Shown in pieces: positions 36,285 through 49,068 of a stretch of DNA of 64,000 bases. The notes under the pieces were generated by a model. The model was not told where the DNA came from. It saw only the letters and a program-made list of their open reading frames with translations, and searched no databases. The translations under genes were made by a program, and so were the position numbers. Numbering within the stretch: position 1 is the first letter of the stretch; each line of letters starts with the position of its first letter. Origin of the DNA: Epiperipatus broadwayi (lineage: Eukaryota > Onychophora > Udeonychophora > Euonychophora > Peripatidae); contig JAQFVV010012441.1 in the NCBI GenBank assembly GCA_028023455.1, positions 3,719,911 to 3,783,910 on the forward strand, given 5' to 3'.

Positions 36285-36390
36285 CCATATGTCATAGCAT
36301 CGGCCGGGACGCGAACACACAACCGTCTGCAACAAACTACTTGCTTGCAAGGCGGTTGCGATTACCTCTCGGCTAACAACGGTTGTTTTT
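36285..36390 (-). mobile_element. tRNA-derived SINE
   Basis: Minus-strand SINE: A-box-like TTAGCCGAGAGG, the CCTTGCAAGCAAG anticodon-arm region, a B-box region read as GTGTTCGCGTCCC, then ATGACATATGG and an A-rich tail (T-run at 36,274-36,285 on plus). I could not find clear target-site duplications. Confidence 0.75.
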
Positions 36391-36704
36391 GTTGCATATA
36401 ACGTATACTTGGAGTATTTATAGTGACACAACTACTCCCCATGACATCTTGAGTTTGAAATCTAGGTGAATAAACATGAGAAGTTTTTCAACAGGCTTAA
36501 AATCTTATTACAGGCAGTCAACTTAACTAACGAGTTATTAGCTGTTCAAGCAAACATGAAAAAGATTTAAGTCACCTAGCAATTATCAAATCTGAGATCT
36601 AGCTTTTCCTTTAATATTTCTCTATGAATGGTTGTTGGAGAGGCCATTTCCAAGTAGGGAGCTATTTAAAGTATACCATCATATATTTACCATATACTAT
36701 ATAT

Positions 36705-36790
36705 CAGGGGTGGCCAACTTTTGCGTTCATAAGATCTACATTTTATTTTTAAAATGTGTTGCGATCGACTTGTTGTCATAGGCGTAATCT
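36705..36790 (+). mobile_element. hAT-type transposon terminus
   Basis: CAGGGGTGGCCAACTTTTG starts at 36,705 and is a typical hAT terminal sequence (family knowledge: CAGGGGTGGnCAA ends). Internal repeats AAGATCTAC and GCGATCGAC follow, as in vertebrate and invertebrate hAT ends. I see no matching right end or transposase in the window, so this is a solo or truncated end. Confidence 0.55.
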
Positions 36791-37238
36791 AAGTGGAGGG
36801 AGGTGTGAAACACATACTATTTTTATATATCTACCTACGTAAAAAATAACATCATTATTTAACGGGCCAAAATACTCATGTCCGGGGGAATTAAAGCAAC
36901 ATGATTAACAATATTTATTAATTCAAATTAGCTGCATCAAGTCAAGATTAAAAATATTATTTTCAATAATGATACGACTTAGTGAACTTCACCTATCTGG
37001 AATTGAAAAAAAAATTACAACAAAAACAGAAATAACAAAAAAACTTGAAAATCCATTACATGGGTAGGATGACAACCTTGCACTAAGAAGGGCTTTGAAC
37101 GTTCCTCATCAGATTTTCAATGAAATGGAAGGCTAAAGAGTTGTGAGTTGGAATAATTTGAAACCTGTCCATTAAAGTATAAAAATTAGCTATCTTCATA
37201 TAGAGCTGAGTACTGATTATATATGTGTGTGTGAGAAT

Positions 37239-37296
37239 AGTAATCTAGACCAACTGATGATTGCTGGTTTAGCATGAAATACGTATATTGGTGATT
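37239..37296 (+). ncRNA. R475 type I hammerhead ribozyme, intact (unit 1)
   Basis: Outer stem I TAATC, inner stem I ACCAA, CTGATGA (37,254-37,260), stem II TGCT/AGCA with loop GGTTT, GAAA (37,276-37,279). Stem III ATA/TAT with loop CG, cleavage position A at 37,287, then TTGGT and GATTA closing stem I. All catalytic positions are conserved. A T-T opposition at the base of stem II replaces the usual pair. Confidence 0.85.
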
Positions 37297-37725
37297 ATTT
37301 ATCTTTTCAACATGTGTGTGATCAGGTGGGTCAGCAATATGAGATGGCACTGAGAGTGGTGGATCATGTAAAAGTCTGAGTTCGAACCCACATATATTAC
37401 ATATATAAATGCAGGTTTAAGCCTGTACAATGTATTAATTTTATGTAAATAGTGTGTAAAAGGTCTGCCCATCCCTCGCATATGTATGTATAAATGGATT
37501 ATTCTCCTGTATATGAGGGGTCAGAATGACTAATATGTCAACATGGGTAGGATGACAACCTTGGCACTAAGAAGGGCTTTGAACATTCCATCACCAGATT
37601 TTCAATGAAATGGAAGGCTAAAGAGTTGTGAATTGGAATAATTTGAAGCCTGTCCATTAAAGTATAAAGATTAGCTATCTTAATATAAAGCTGAGTACTG
37701 ATTATATATATATGTGTGAGAGGAT

Positions 37726-37783
37726 AGTAATCTAGACCAACTGATGATTGCTGGTTTAGCATGAAATACATATATTGGTGATT
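37726..37783 (+). ncRNA. R475 type I hammerhead ribozyme, intact (unit 2)
   Basis: CTGATGA at 37,741-37,747, GAAA at 37,763-37,766, stem III ATA CA TAT, cleavage position A at 37,774. The predicted cut is 487 nt after that of unit 1. Stem I and II are as in unit 1. Confidence 0.85.
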
Positions 37784-37869
37784 ATTTATCTTTTCAACAT
37801 GTGTGTGATCAGGTTGGTCAGCAATATGAGATGGCACTGAGAGTGGTGGTCGTGTGAAAGAAAAAAAAT

Positions 37870-38010
37870 GTGTTTTTTTTTCAGTATGCTTGTGGTTAAG
37901 ACCTGTAGAAGTCCCTACCTTCGTATTTTTAACCGCACAAGCTTTAGGTTTATTATCTTAGTAAATATTACTTAAGTAATCAATGTGCATTAAATAAATT
38001 TATAATTAAC
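37870..38010 (-). repeat. R342 partial copy
   Basis: The reverse complement contains AAGTAATATTTACTAAG and GTAGGGACTTCTACAGGTC followed by TTAACCACAAGC, matching the units at 29.6-30.1 kb. Confidence 0.75.
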
Positions 38011-41000
38011 ATCATGTGGTAACACAACCTAATAATATCTGAATATTCTTTCATTGCAGTGACAAATAAAGTAAAAACAACTTTGAGGAGCATTATGATT
38101 CGAAAAACAGCAAATAGATAAAAAAACTTTTGTTAAATAATATATATTTTTTCTGTATATATTGCATTTTATTCATCCAGGTTCAAACATGTGCACTTGC
38201 TTTAATCATACAGCTTACAGTTTCAGTGTGTCCAAAATATGAGCCATCCAAACTAAATAACCTGCTCTATGTTAACTGGATGGAAGACATTCGTCAAATG
38301 ATGTTTAATTACAAGTATGATAATTTGAGCACAGTAACACCATCCAGTTATATAAAGAAAGGCATTTTTAATTTTTTCTGAATTGGAAATCAAATTAAAA
38401 AGTTTCCTTCTTGAGACAGTCATTTTAATGTCAGGCTGAACCCTGTTTTCTACAGCAGAGTATATCATTCAGACAAAACTATACAATACTACATTTACAA
38501 AGTTGCTTTTTAAATAATAAATATGTAATTTTAATTGGATGACGTAATTGCTATTAATATTTTATCTATTATTAATTTTTGTTATTATCAGTATTACTTT
38601 ATTGTTTTAGACATATGTAAATTTTTTTCTTTTAATAAATTAAATTTTAATAATAAACGTTTTAAATTAGTTTATTGTTTTTTTTTTATAGAAAATAAAA
38701 AGACACGTTGTAAATTATTGATTGCTAAGTAATTTTTTATTATTAAGAAATAGTAAATAAATAATGTTGTCTTTAAACATTTTAATAAATTAATATTTAT
38801 TTTCTTTTGAAATTTATTGATCAGTTTGTAGCAGCAATATGTTTCTTTTACATAATTAAACTTGATTAAAAGTAAATGAAATGAGTATATATATATATCC
38901 ACGGAATTTATAACAAAAATATGGCAATCTAAAGTATATTTGCACAAATATAATAGTCTTAATCCTGCCAATAATATATGTAACATAAAAGTATTGTGTG
39001 AATACAATTTAAATAATTCAATTATCGTATAAAAATAATCTAGTATATTTTAATAACGCAAATGAATTGATCATGTGTTGGATTGGAGAATCCATAATAC
39101 TCAGATAAACAAACAACAAAAACTTTAAATGTAATTATTTATAGTTGAAACACTATAAGTGATTAATTAATCTGGGTAAAACATTAATGCAAGAAAATAT
39201 ATTAGGTTTTTTTTTTATTATAAAGGTTACATTATATATTTGCTTACAGTATGTTTTATAGTTACATAAAATACGACTAGTTGCCATTTAGTACCTGATG
39301 CTTAACCTACTCACTCGAGAGCAGCATGTCATTAATACTCTTTTAATAGTAAATTGTTGGAAGATATTAATAAAAGTGATGTAATTATATATTTTAATAT
39401 TTCACATGGTTGTTCCCGAAAGCTTTCACATTCAGTTTTATATATATATTCTTATATTCACACGAATATATATATATGCGAAAGTACATAAGAAAATACT
39501 TTTAAATAAAAATCTTATAAGTGAAATGATCAATAATAACTTTAAAAATAAAATAAATCAAAAATAAATATTATTTTATTAAAAGGAAAAAAAAACACAT
39601 TTATTTATATTTCATCAATATATTCTACTAATCAATAATTAAATTTATATTTAATAAAAATATATTTTTATATGTACAATAATAAATTGATTACAGTCCA
39701 AATTAAAATTAGTTTTGATAAAGTTAATAAAAACATTCAAATTTTCCAACCAGATGAATCTAATAACAATAATAAATCAATAATATAATATATATTGAAA
39801 AGATATATATGTGTGTGTGCATGCTGTAAAACTACATTTTCATTGTTTTCTATGTGAAGTTTCATACATTAATGGATTGTTAGACTCTACCGCTTAAGAT
39901 CCTTAGATTGTGGCTACATCTATGAATTCTGGTGCTCAAAGGTCTTACAAACTTCTGATCAATAGAATTACTCGATTGTTTATATTTAATTGATTTTGTT
40001 TATTATTATTTTACGTAATAATAAAACATACATCTTAAATTTTAATTTTTCGAATTTTAATTTTTTTTTTGCAGTTAATTTTTAACTCAGCTAATAACAT
40101 TTGTCCAAAAATCAATTATAATCATAAAAGTAAATTTTTTTCATTAAAAGATGTATAATTTTTTTATTTTTATAATTTATGAAAAACCTAGTACTACTAT
40201 AGTAAGCACTCTAGAATATTTTTGACACTAGCAGGACTCTGAAATCATAGCTAGCACAGGCAAGAAATAAATGATCTTAGAATAACCATGATCCCAATAT
40301 TTTGTCTAGTCCAAATAAAAACATTTAAATTTTATCAATTTTTTTTAAATAAAAGTTCTTATTTTACTACAATTAGAAAATTATTAAATAAAACATGATA
40401 TTGGTAGCATACTAGTATTTAACAAATATACACCACCAAAATAAATTACTAAATCAACATAAAATTAATAACATGGAAGGAAAGAGTTTGAACTTAGTAC
40501 AATTAGCATATAAATTAAAAAAGTAAAACACAGCATTTGTATTATTTCAAATAAAGCAAAGAATATTTATTTTATTATTATCATAATGGCAGAATTTATA
40601 TTTTATAACAATTAAAAAATATTAAAATTCAAAATAATTTTTTAATTAACAAATAAACTATAAATTACTGAACTAATGTAAAAGCATGTACGAGTACATA
40701 TCAAAACCATAGCAGCATAAATACTGGAGTAAAAAAACAACTATTACAGTTTATCAATTATTAAAAGTGAAATTAATATTACAATCAATATATAAAACTT
40801 AAAAAAATTATATTTTATTGAAACTATTATTTTATGTTGATTTTTGAACAGCAAATTGATTGTTTGTATTACTTTAAAGCGTAGAAAGGTTGTACCCCAT
40901 TTTTTCCAGCGGCCAAAGAAAGAAAAAATGATGAAAAAAAAAAGCCAAGTCACAATTTTTATCTCATGATGCTATAGCAGGGGAAAAAATAAAAGTTTTG

Positions 41001-41109
41001 GCCAAATACTTGACATTAAGATGTTAAAAAAAATTAAATGGGGGGTGGGGTAAGTACATCCATTTATTTAGCAATCTAGCCACACAGCTATCCATTCATC
41101 TATTAGCTA
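38011..41109. other. intergenic, nothing recognised
   Basis: Several 60-110-codon frames occur (for example 38,130-38,381 and 38,672-39,007) with AT-biased, Leu/Ile/Lys/Tyr-rich composition. None has a motif or second copy. Confidence 0.35.
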
Positions 41110-42460
<1,351 letters not shown>

Positions 42461-43424
42461 ATTTCACACTTTTAATTTTTTTACTCCCTTAATATCAGGT
42501 GTTTGGTCAAAATATTTTATTTTTCTGCTCTGATATCATGAGGTCAAAGATGATGCCTGCCAATTTTTACCCACCATTTTTTTTTGTCAGGCCATCCTGC
42601 TAAGTAGGACCCAACCTTCCTTGCTTCAAGATATTAAAAAAATCTATTTATTTTTTAAAAATCAGTAAAGTAATGGGTTGATAAAATATAATTAAAAAAA
42701 ATGCTTATTTGTTAATTGTAATATTAATTTCAATTTTAATATTTGATAAACTGTAATTGTTGTTTTTTAAGCCATCATGTTTTTCGATAAGTACTTGTAC
42801 ATGTTTCTATATTAGCTTAGTAATTTACATTAATTGTAATTCCAATTTTAATATTTATTGTGCTGCTATTTTTTATGTTAGTTTGGTAATTTATTTTGCT
42901 AGTGTATATTTATGAAGTACTTGTACATGTTTTTACATTAGTTTAGTAATTTATAGTTTTATTTATTAATTGTAAAATTAATTTGAATTTTAATATTTTC
43001 TAATTGTAGTAAAATACAAATTCTTTACATTAATTTAGTAGTAAAATAAATATTTCTCACTTTAATTTTAAATAGCATCAATGCCATGTTTTGTTTGATA
43101 ATTTATTTTCTAATTGTAGTAAAATACATAACTTTTTTGGCACCTTGTTATTAATTTTATGTTGGTTTAGTAATTTATTTGTCAGTGTATGTTAATTTAA
43201 TACTTGTATAATACACATGCCATGTTTTATTTGTTAATTCATTTTCCAATTGTGATAAACTATGAACTCTTTACTACCAAGTTAGTAATTTTATGTTGGT
43301 TTAGAAATTTATTTTGCATTTTGTTAAATACTTGTATGGTACCAATGTCATGTTTTATTTGTTAATCTATTTTCTAATTGTAGTAAAATATTAGCTTTTT
43401 ATTTAGGTGTGATATGTTGGACTA
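42461..43424. other. intergenic; loosely repetitive AT-rich
   Basis: The phrases TTGGTTTAGTAATTTAT and TGCCATGTTTTATTTGTTAAT recur several times from 42,840 to 43,390 at irregular spacing, so this is a degenerate tandem repeat of roughly 60-130 bp. No gene. Confidence 0.5.
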
Positions 43425-43640
43425 TTTCCATCATTTATGAGTGAATGTTGAATGTATAGAAAGTTTTAAACTTTATTTAAACTTTCCAAAGACAAACAAC
43501 TTGTTAGTAATAATACACAAATAAACAACACAGGTAAGTTGTTTGTATTTGAAAAGTTTAAATAAAGTTTAAAATTTTCTATACATTCAACATTCACTCA
43601 TAAATGATGGAATAGTCCAAAATATCACATCTTATAATAT
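43425..43640. repeat. foldback element, arms about 90 bp
   Basis: The left arm 43,425-43,515 (TTTATGAGTGAATGTTGAATG, TTTAAACTTTATTTAAAC) is the reverse complement of 43,540-43,630. The arms resemble the AT-rich tail of the PLE-associated repeats at 14.2 and 27.5 kb. A related block recurs at 43,950-44,045, on the other side of an R446 piece. Confidence 0.75.
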
Positions 43641-43779
43641 ACTATCATTACAAACCTTCAGACAAATAAAAAATAACTGTGTCAATATTGTGATATTAAA
43701 CATAAAGAGACAGGTTTTGCTTCTATCTTAACACCTATACATTTCAAGTACATCAATATATAACAATGCTTAACCACAC

Positions 43780-43945
43780 AGGGCATTTCACTAGCTAAAT
43801 TTTCAGAAATGATAACAGTAGCAACTCTCTCAATACAGCAATGCCACTTAGGACAAACTATAGCAATCAATGGATGCTAGAAAGTTTGTATATCAAAATC
43901 CTTATTTGGTGTCTACTCATCCTTCCAGACTACTTTCTAGCTTGT
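43780..43945 (-). repeat. R446 partial copy, cut through the ribozyme
   Basis: Carries CAATGCCACTTAGGACAAAC, TAGCAATCAATGGATGC and CTACTCATCC, then half of the hammerhead (minus GCTAGAAAGTAGTC). It stops where the CTGATGA strand should follow. Both sides are bordered by copies of the ATTCACTCATAAATGAT block (43,590 and 43,965). Confidence 0.65.
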
Positions 43946-44520
43946 AGCTTTTATTAATTCAACATTCACTCATAAATGATAAAAATAGTTTGACATATCA
44001 CATCTAATAATATACCATCATCACGAACCTTCAACAAATACCAACTTTTTATTTGTTTTGAAGCATTTGATGACATTTGAAGGTTGTTACTTGAATTGGG
44101 CAAAAATATCTGGAATATTTTCTTATTATTTTTTGGTAATTATCTAAGATTGTTTATTACTTGCCTGGATATTTCTGCTAGTTTTTCAGAAATGATGTCT
44201 CTAGCAGTGGCAGTACACTATCTCCACCAGTACCATCTACAATAATTTGAAATTCCTGGTTCTAGTCTTTTTAGATTTGCAAATTATTGTGATTTCCTAC
44301 AATAAATATTTTTTTAAAATTAAAAGCATAAAGTCAGCTAAAATTTAAATAAACCTTAATTTTACCCCTATAGCATGCAATATTTAAATGCATGTATATT
44401 GCCTGTACTAAACTCAATATAATTATAAAGAGACTTGAACTCAGACTTTCAAACTTTCCACAGCTATCTATCCATCTTATAGAACTAATAAGGCATGATC
44501 ACATTCATGTGAAAAAGATA

Positions 44521-44580
44521 AATGATCTCCAATATACATATTTTGTGCTGAACCAGCACTCATCAGTTGGTCCAGATCAC
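44521..44580 (-). ncRNA. R475 hammerhead, GAAA to AAAA
   Basis: Minus strand: CTGATGA (plus 44,560-44,566), perfect five-pair stem II GTGCT/AGCAC, but AAAA replaces GAAA. Stem I CCAA/TTGG and TGATCT/AGATCA are fully paired. Loss of the invariant G should inactivate it. Confidence 0.75.
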
Positions 44581-44784
44581 CATCTCCAACATATATATAT
44601 AATCACTGCTGAGTTTATATAAAGAAAGCACAATCAAGGCCTTTGACCATTTCATCCTCGGATTTTCAATGATATGGTTGTCTGAAGGGTTGGAGAGTGG
44701 AGAAGATTTTGAAGCCTGTCTGTTAAAGTTTGAAGATTTGCTATCTTTATATAAACTGAGCAGTGATTGTATATATGTGTTGGA

Positions 44785-44846
44785 GATGGTGATCTGGACC
44801 AACTGATGAGTGCTGGTTCAGCACAAAATACATATATTGGAGATTA
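44785..44846 (+). ncRNA. R475 hammerhead, GAAA to AAAA (opposed arm)
   Basis: CTGATGA at 44,803-44,809, stem II GTGCT/AGCAC, then AAAA at 44,825-44,828. It carries the same G-to-A change as the opposed arm, so the mutation predates the foldback. Confidence 0.75.
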
Positions 44847-45194
44847 TTTATCCTTTTTACATGTATGTGGTTATGTGTATCAGTTGTATAAGATGGATTG
44901 AATAGCTGTGAAAAGTTTGAAAGTCTGAGTTCAAGTCCCTATAGTATGTGTATATTTAAATATTTGCATAAACTGTACAAGTTTATTTTATTAAGAGCAG
45001 TATTTCACTTTGGAATACAGTATATACTTATATTTATAATAACATATTATGTAACAGCAATTAAAATAATGATTTAAAACAATACCTTGCAATTGATTTA
45101 GATAATAAAAGTATTTGAATTAATGGTGTTTAGATTAATGCTAGTATATATGCTTCATATAATATTTTCACTTTTTAAGTTAAGATTTGAAAAT

Positions 45195-45300
45195 ATCAGT
45201 AGAAGTTCTGAAGAAGATTGCTGGGACAATCGAAACCATCAACAGTGGATTGTAAAAAGCATTGTAAAAGTAATAAAGAATGTAAGTGATATTAGTATTA
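45195..45300 (+). ncRNA. PLE-type minimal hammerhead-like element
   Basis: CTGAAGA at 45,208-45,214, then A, stem GATTG/CAATC, and GAAAC at 45,232-45,236. The segment up to about 45,345 (GGATTTGGCAATGCAATAAG) is shared with the foldback at 22.6-22.8 kb. The extra A between core and stem is also seen in the PLE terminal repeat at 27.4 kb. Confidence 0.45.
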
Positions 45301-45345
45301 TATGGATTTGGCAATGCAATAAGAAAGACAAGTTTATATATACAT

Positions 45346-46034
45346 GTTTCATAGATTATTATTATTCATTATTTCTGAATTAAAAGTTCAAAAAATTATT
45401 ATATATTATTTTTGAGATATCAAAATATAGTAAATTATTTACATAAAAAGAGTTGTCCAATTATTTAAAAGAAGTTAAAAGAATAATCATGGAGAAGTTG
45501 ACTGACTCACTTGGTGAATTATTTAATCCTTAAAAAAGATCTGTAACAGCATGAATAATGGAGTGATAATTGCAATAAGGCATAGTGGCATCAAAACAGT
45601 TTCTCTAAATGATGTTCATCTATCATCTGATTTAATATTTCAGTTTTTGTTTCTAGATGGCAGGTATGATTAAAAGTTAAAAAGCATCTAAAATCCGGGT
45701 TCTAATACAGTCATTATAGTGACAATTGTTTGTATTATATTTAAAAAATGAGAACATAAGTTTTTTTTTGTTAAACTACATTTTTTGTTTAAAAGATATC
45801 TTTATTATTTTGAAAATGATTTTTAATAATATTTGTTTTTATAATTGTATCCTATTTGTTTAACTGGTTGAAATTATTCGATGGAAAACAAAATATTTTT
45901 TAACTTGTGCTAATAAAAATGTCAAAGGTAATTTTTTTTTTCCAAAATAATTAAACTAAAACAATTTTGTTTTTGGCACAAGATTAATTCAAACTGAACA
46001 TTATATGTATATAAATTTAATTGTATAATTTTTT
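45346..46034. other. intergenic, nothing recognised
   Basis: No supported feature. Confidence 0.4.
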
Positions 46035-46125
46035 TTAATGTGTCAAAGCGTCAGGCGGGAAGCGAACTTCGGGACAACTGCTTGTAAGGCAGCTGCGCTA
46101 ACCACTCAGCCACCAAACACAGCTT
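46035..46125 (-). mobile_element. tRNA-derived SINE
   Basis: The minus strand shows the best tRNA resemblance in the window: GGTGGCTGAGTGGTTAGCGC (A box TGGCTGAGTGG), anticodon stem GCTGC/GCAGT with loop CTTACAA, and AGTTCGCTTCCC (B box). It ends CGCTTTGACAC with an A-rich tail. Confidence 0.8.
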
Positions 46126-47047
46126 CAATATAAGTAGATTTAATAGTTTTACTTATGGATTAACGACAGAGTGTTAGTTTTCTCATATATACTTTCTATT
46201 ACAAAATATATCAGAAAGTCAATGTATAACATTATTTATTTGTTTAAACATAAAATTAAAATTACCACTTAGTGTATCTCTATCAAAATTAATGAAGGCA
46301 GATGTGTTTACTTTGTATTGATAAAACACAAAATTTTTCATAAAAGTGATATATACCATGGTTTGAAGACCAATGTGGATCAAAGTATTTTGTTAAAAGC
46401 ATAATGTATTGAAGTCTCTGATGCTTCTATGTGCAGTAGGCTTTTGCTTGATATCATATTATTACTAAATACATGAATGTTGGAAAGGATATATGAAAAT
46501 CATATCTACAGATATTAGGTGCTTCAATATTTGATCTACATGTTAAAAGACTTTTTCAACTTTTAATGTTTAGATAATTGTTTAATTATATGATATTATA
46601 AATATATTTATTGCTATTGAAAAGGCTTCAAAATATTTTATTTGATCGAGATTGATTATATTATATATATTGTTAATTTATATTTCTTATTTCTAATTCT
46701 TTTAAATATTAATATTATTATGAGTGATAATAGTAAGGATAATTGTCCAGATTTAGAGATGATCGAAAATTTTGATGATATATTTATAAATTAAATGATG
46801 AAGAACATTCAATATTAAAATAAATATAAAATAAAATACATGAAAGAATACCTACAAATGTAAGATCTATAAATAAAACTACAGACAAAGATGATTTTAA
46901 TAAATACCTCATACAGAATTAAGTATTAATATTTCCTGTATAATTAAATGTAACTAAATTAAAGTTTAACATTGCAAAATTTAGTTGTTTATATATATAT
47001 AACCTTCAATATGAAGAAAGTTAGCAAAATAAAATTATTATGTTTTT

Positions 47048-47140
47048 ATATGTCAAAGCATTGACTGGGAAGTGAATCCGGGCCAGCTGCTTAGAAAGCA
47101 TCTACGCTAACCGCTAGGCCACCATTGCCTGACATATATA
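47048..47140 (-). mobile_element. tRNA-derived SINE
   Basis: Minus strand: GGTGGCCTAGCGGTTAGCG (A box), GATGCTTTCTAAGCAGC arm, CGGATTCACTTCCC (B box), then TGCTTTGACATAT and A-rich tail. Confidence 0.8.
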
Positions 47141-47530
47141 AAAATCTAATATATAGACAAATTTAGATTTTATTTTTTAGGCTTTTTTTTTTTAACAAAT
47201 TGAATTTTATATTTGAACTTTCATATTTGTTTTAAATATTAATTTGTAAATGAAAAATAATTTTAAAATAATTTCAGATAAGTAAGATAAAAAATATTAA
47301 TAATAACTACATCTAAAGAAATTCAAAAAGATTTACTTAAATAGAATAAAATAATGTATTCTTTTTGTTTCTCACCACATAAATTTAAATCCTAAAACAC
47401 AAAGTAATTATATAAATAAAACAACATTTTTTAAAATAATGAAAATGGAAAACTATCTTTAAAAATAACAAAAACTATCTTTCTGATTCAAAAATACTAT
47501 GTAAATAAATGTTGACATTCTGAACAAATT
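47141..47530. other. AT-rich, nothing recognised
   Basis: No supported feature. Confidence 0.4.
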
Positions 47531-47547
47531 AGCTTTCTCATTTTTTT

Positions 47548-47658
47548 TTTTTTCATATGTCATAGCATCGGCCGGGAGGCGAACCCACAACCGTCTGCAA
47601 CCAACTACTTGTTTGCAAGGTGGCTGCGATGACCTCTCGGCTAACAACACTTGACAAG
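47548..47658 (-). mobile_element. tRNA-derived SINE with 17-bp target-site duplication
   Basis: Minus-strand copy: TTAGCCGAGAGGTCATCGC, ACCTTGCAAACAAG, GGGTTCGCCTCCC, then CTATGACATATG and A-tail. AGCTTTCTCATTTTTTT flanks it at 47,531-47,547 and 47,659-47,675. It is close in sequence to the 36.3 kb copy. Confidence 0.85.
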
Positions 47659-47675
47659 AGCTTTCTCATTTTTTT

Positions 47676-48344
47676 GATGACTTCTGACCCCTAAAGATAA
47701 AAATGGAAATAAAAGTATAGTTTTACTATAATTTTATTATAATCAATCAATGTAACTTTATAGTGAAAACATTGGTACACCTACTATACAAAACTGACAC
47801 AAATGATTTCAAATAAGACAATATAAGTATTAATAGGATCACTCAATGAGATTGGTCATCTTCCAAAACATATTTAACCCCCAAAAGTTATTTTTTTGAT
47901 TATATATAATGTACACATTGTTGACCATATATTTTTTTAATTATTGTTTTTATTATTTTAAACACACGTACAAACTTCTATTTAAAGCTACCTTCTATGT
48001 GATATATAATTTATAACATATGTGAAAAAATATAATGACTTTTAATTAAATATAAAGTTTATATCTGGGCCAATAATACCAATCTTTAATAATTAATTAT
48101 AAATAAAATTGATATATTTATTTAGAAAAAAGTGTAATTACGATTATGGTTATTTATTTATCTTAAACAGATAAAGTTAAACAAAATTTTTTACACACAG
48201 ACTTACACATCTACATTATAACACTATGAGATGATAGGGTGAAATAAGAGGTGAAAGAAATAATGATCATCAAAACATCATAGTCATCAACAAGAATCAC
48301 CATAACACTCTTGTATAAGTAATTATAAGTTATTATATGGCACC
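47676..48344. other. intergenic, nothing recognised
   Basis: No supported feature. Confidence 0.4.
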
Positions 48345-48544
48345 ACCAGCGATAATCATACTTTAATGGACAGGATTCAATCTACTCCACACTCCAACTC
48401 TTCAACCATCCACCCAATTGAAAATCTGATGATGGAATGCTCAAAGGCCATCCTGAGACCAGTTGAAGAGTTGGACTGTGGAGTAGATTGAAGCCTGTCC
48501 ATTAAAGTATCTTAATATATATCTGAGCATATATGTGTAGAGAT

Positions 48545-48606
48545 GATAATCTGGACCAACTGATGATTGCTGGTTTAGCATGAAATAGGTATATTGGTGA
48601 TTATTT
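48545..48606 (+). ncRNA. R475 type I hammerhead ribozyme, intact
   Basis: CTGATGA at 48,560-48,566, stem II TGCT/AGCA, GAAA at 48,582-48,585, stem III ATA GG TAT, then A and TTGG. Outer stem I TAATC/GATTA is kept. All core positions are present. Confidence 0.85.
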
Positions 48607-48865
48607 ATCTTTTCCACATATATGGGTTCAAGTGTATTAGTGTTATGAGATAGAGTGGAGAGTAGTGGGTCGAGTGAAAGTCTGTGCTCATATACCCTAT
48701 ACATTACATATATAAACATAGATATATATTAAGTCTGTGTGTTTCAGTTATAAAATAAACTGAAATATATAGGATATATGAGCACAGACTTTCACACGAC
48801 CCATCACTCTCCACACTATCTCATAATACTGATACACTTGAACACATATATGTTGAAAAGATAAA

Positions 48866-48925
48866 TAATCACCAATATACGTATTTCATGTTAAACCAGA
48901 AATCATCAGTTGGTCCAGATTACCA
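48866..48925 (-). ncRNA. R475 hammerhead, stem II weakened
   Basis: Minus strand: CTGATGA (plus 48,903-48,909) and GAAA (plus 48,884-48,887) are intact. Stem II reads TTCT/AACA and pairs poorly. Stem III ATA CG TAT and stem I are intact. Reduced activity is likely. Confidence 0.75.
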
Positions 48926-49013
48926 TCTCTACACATATATGTTATAAGTGCCTTTCCATTAAAGTATGAGAATTGGCTATTTTAATAGATATCTGAGCAT
49001 ATATGTGTAGAGA

Positions 49014-49068
49014 TGATAATCTGGACCAACTGCTGATTGCTGGTTTAGCATGAAATACATATATTGAT
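49014..49068 (+). ncRNA. R475 hammerhead, core mutated (CTGCTGA)
   Basis: The first core strand reads CTGCTGA, replacing an invariant A, and stem I TTGG has become TTGA. GAAA is retained. Inactive by inspection. Confidence 0.7.

Larger units (their letters stand above)
37060..37862 (+). repeat. R475 tandem dimer with two intact ribozymes
   Basis: Two direct copies: TGGGTAGGATGACAACCTTG occurs near 37,060 and 37,545, and CATGTGTGTGATCAGG at 37,311 and 37,798 (487 bp apart). The units are close in sequence, suggesting concerted origin or recent duplication. A transcript crossing both would release one 487-nt unit if both hammerheads cut. The right end runs into an A-run and an R342 copy. Confidence 0.9.
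44385..44950. repeat. R475 foldback, two opposed units
   Basis: A minus-strand unit (44,385-44,640) faces a plus-strand unit (44,640-44,950), with arms of about 250 bp. The outer ends hold the tRNA-like block with B-box-like GAGTTCAAGTCCC (right arm near 44,927-44,939; complement in left arm near 44,425). A transcript through both arms would form a long hairpin. Confidence 0.85.

Noticed and set aside
36705-36790. Complete hAT transposon
   Set aside because: Only one terminus is visible; no opposite terminus or transposase nearby.
37060-37862. CRISPR array or bacterial repeat
   Set aside because: Units are about 480 bp with no short repeat/spacer structure, in a eukaryotic repeat context.
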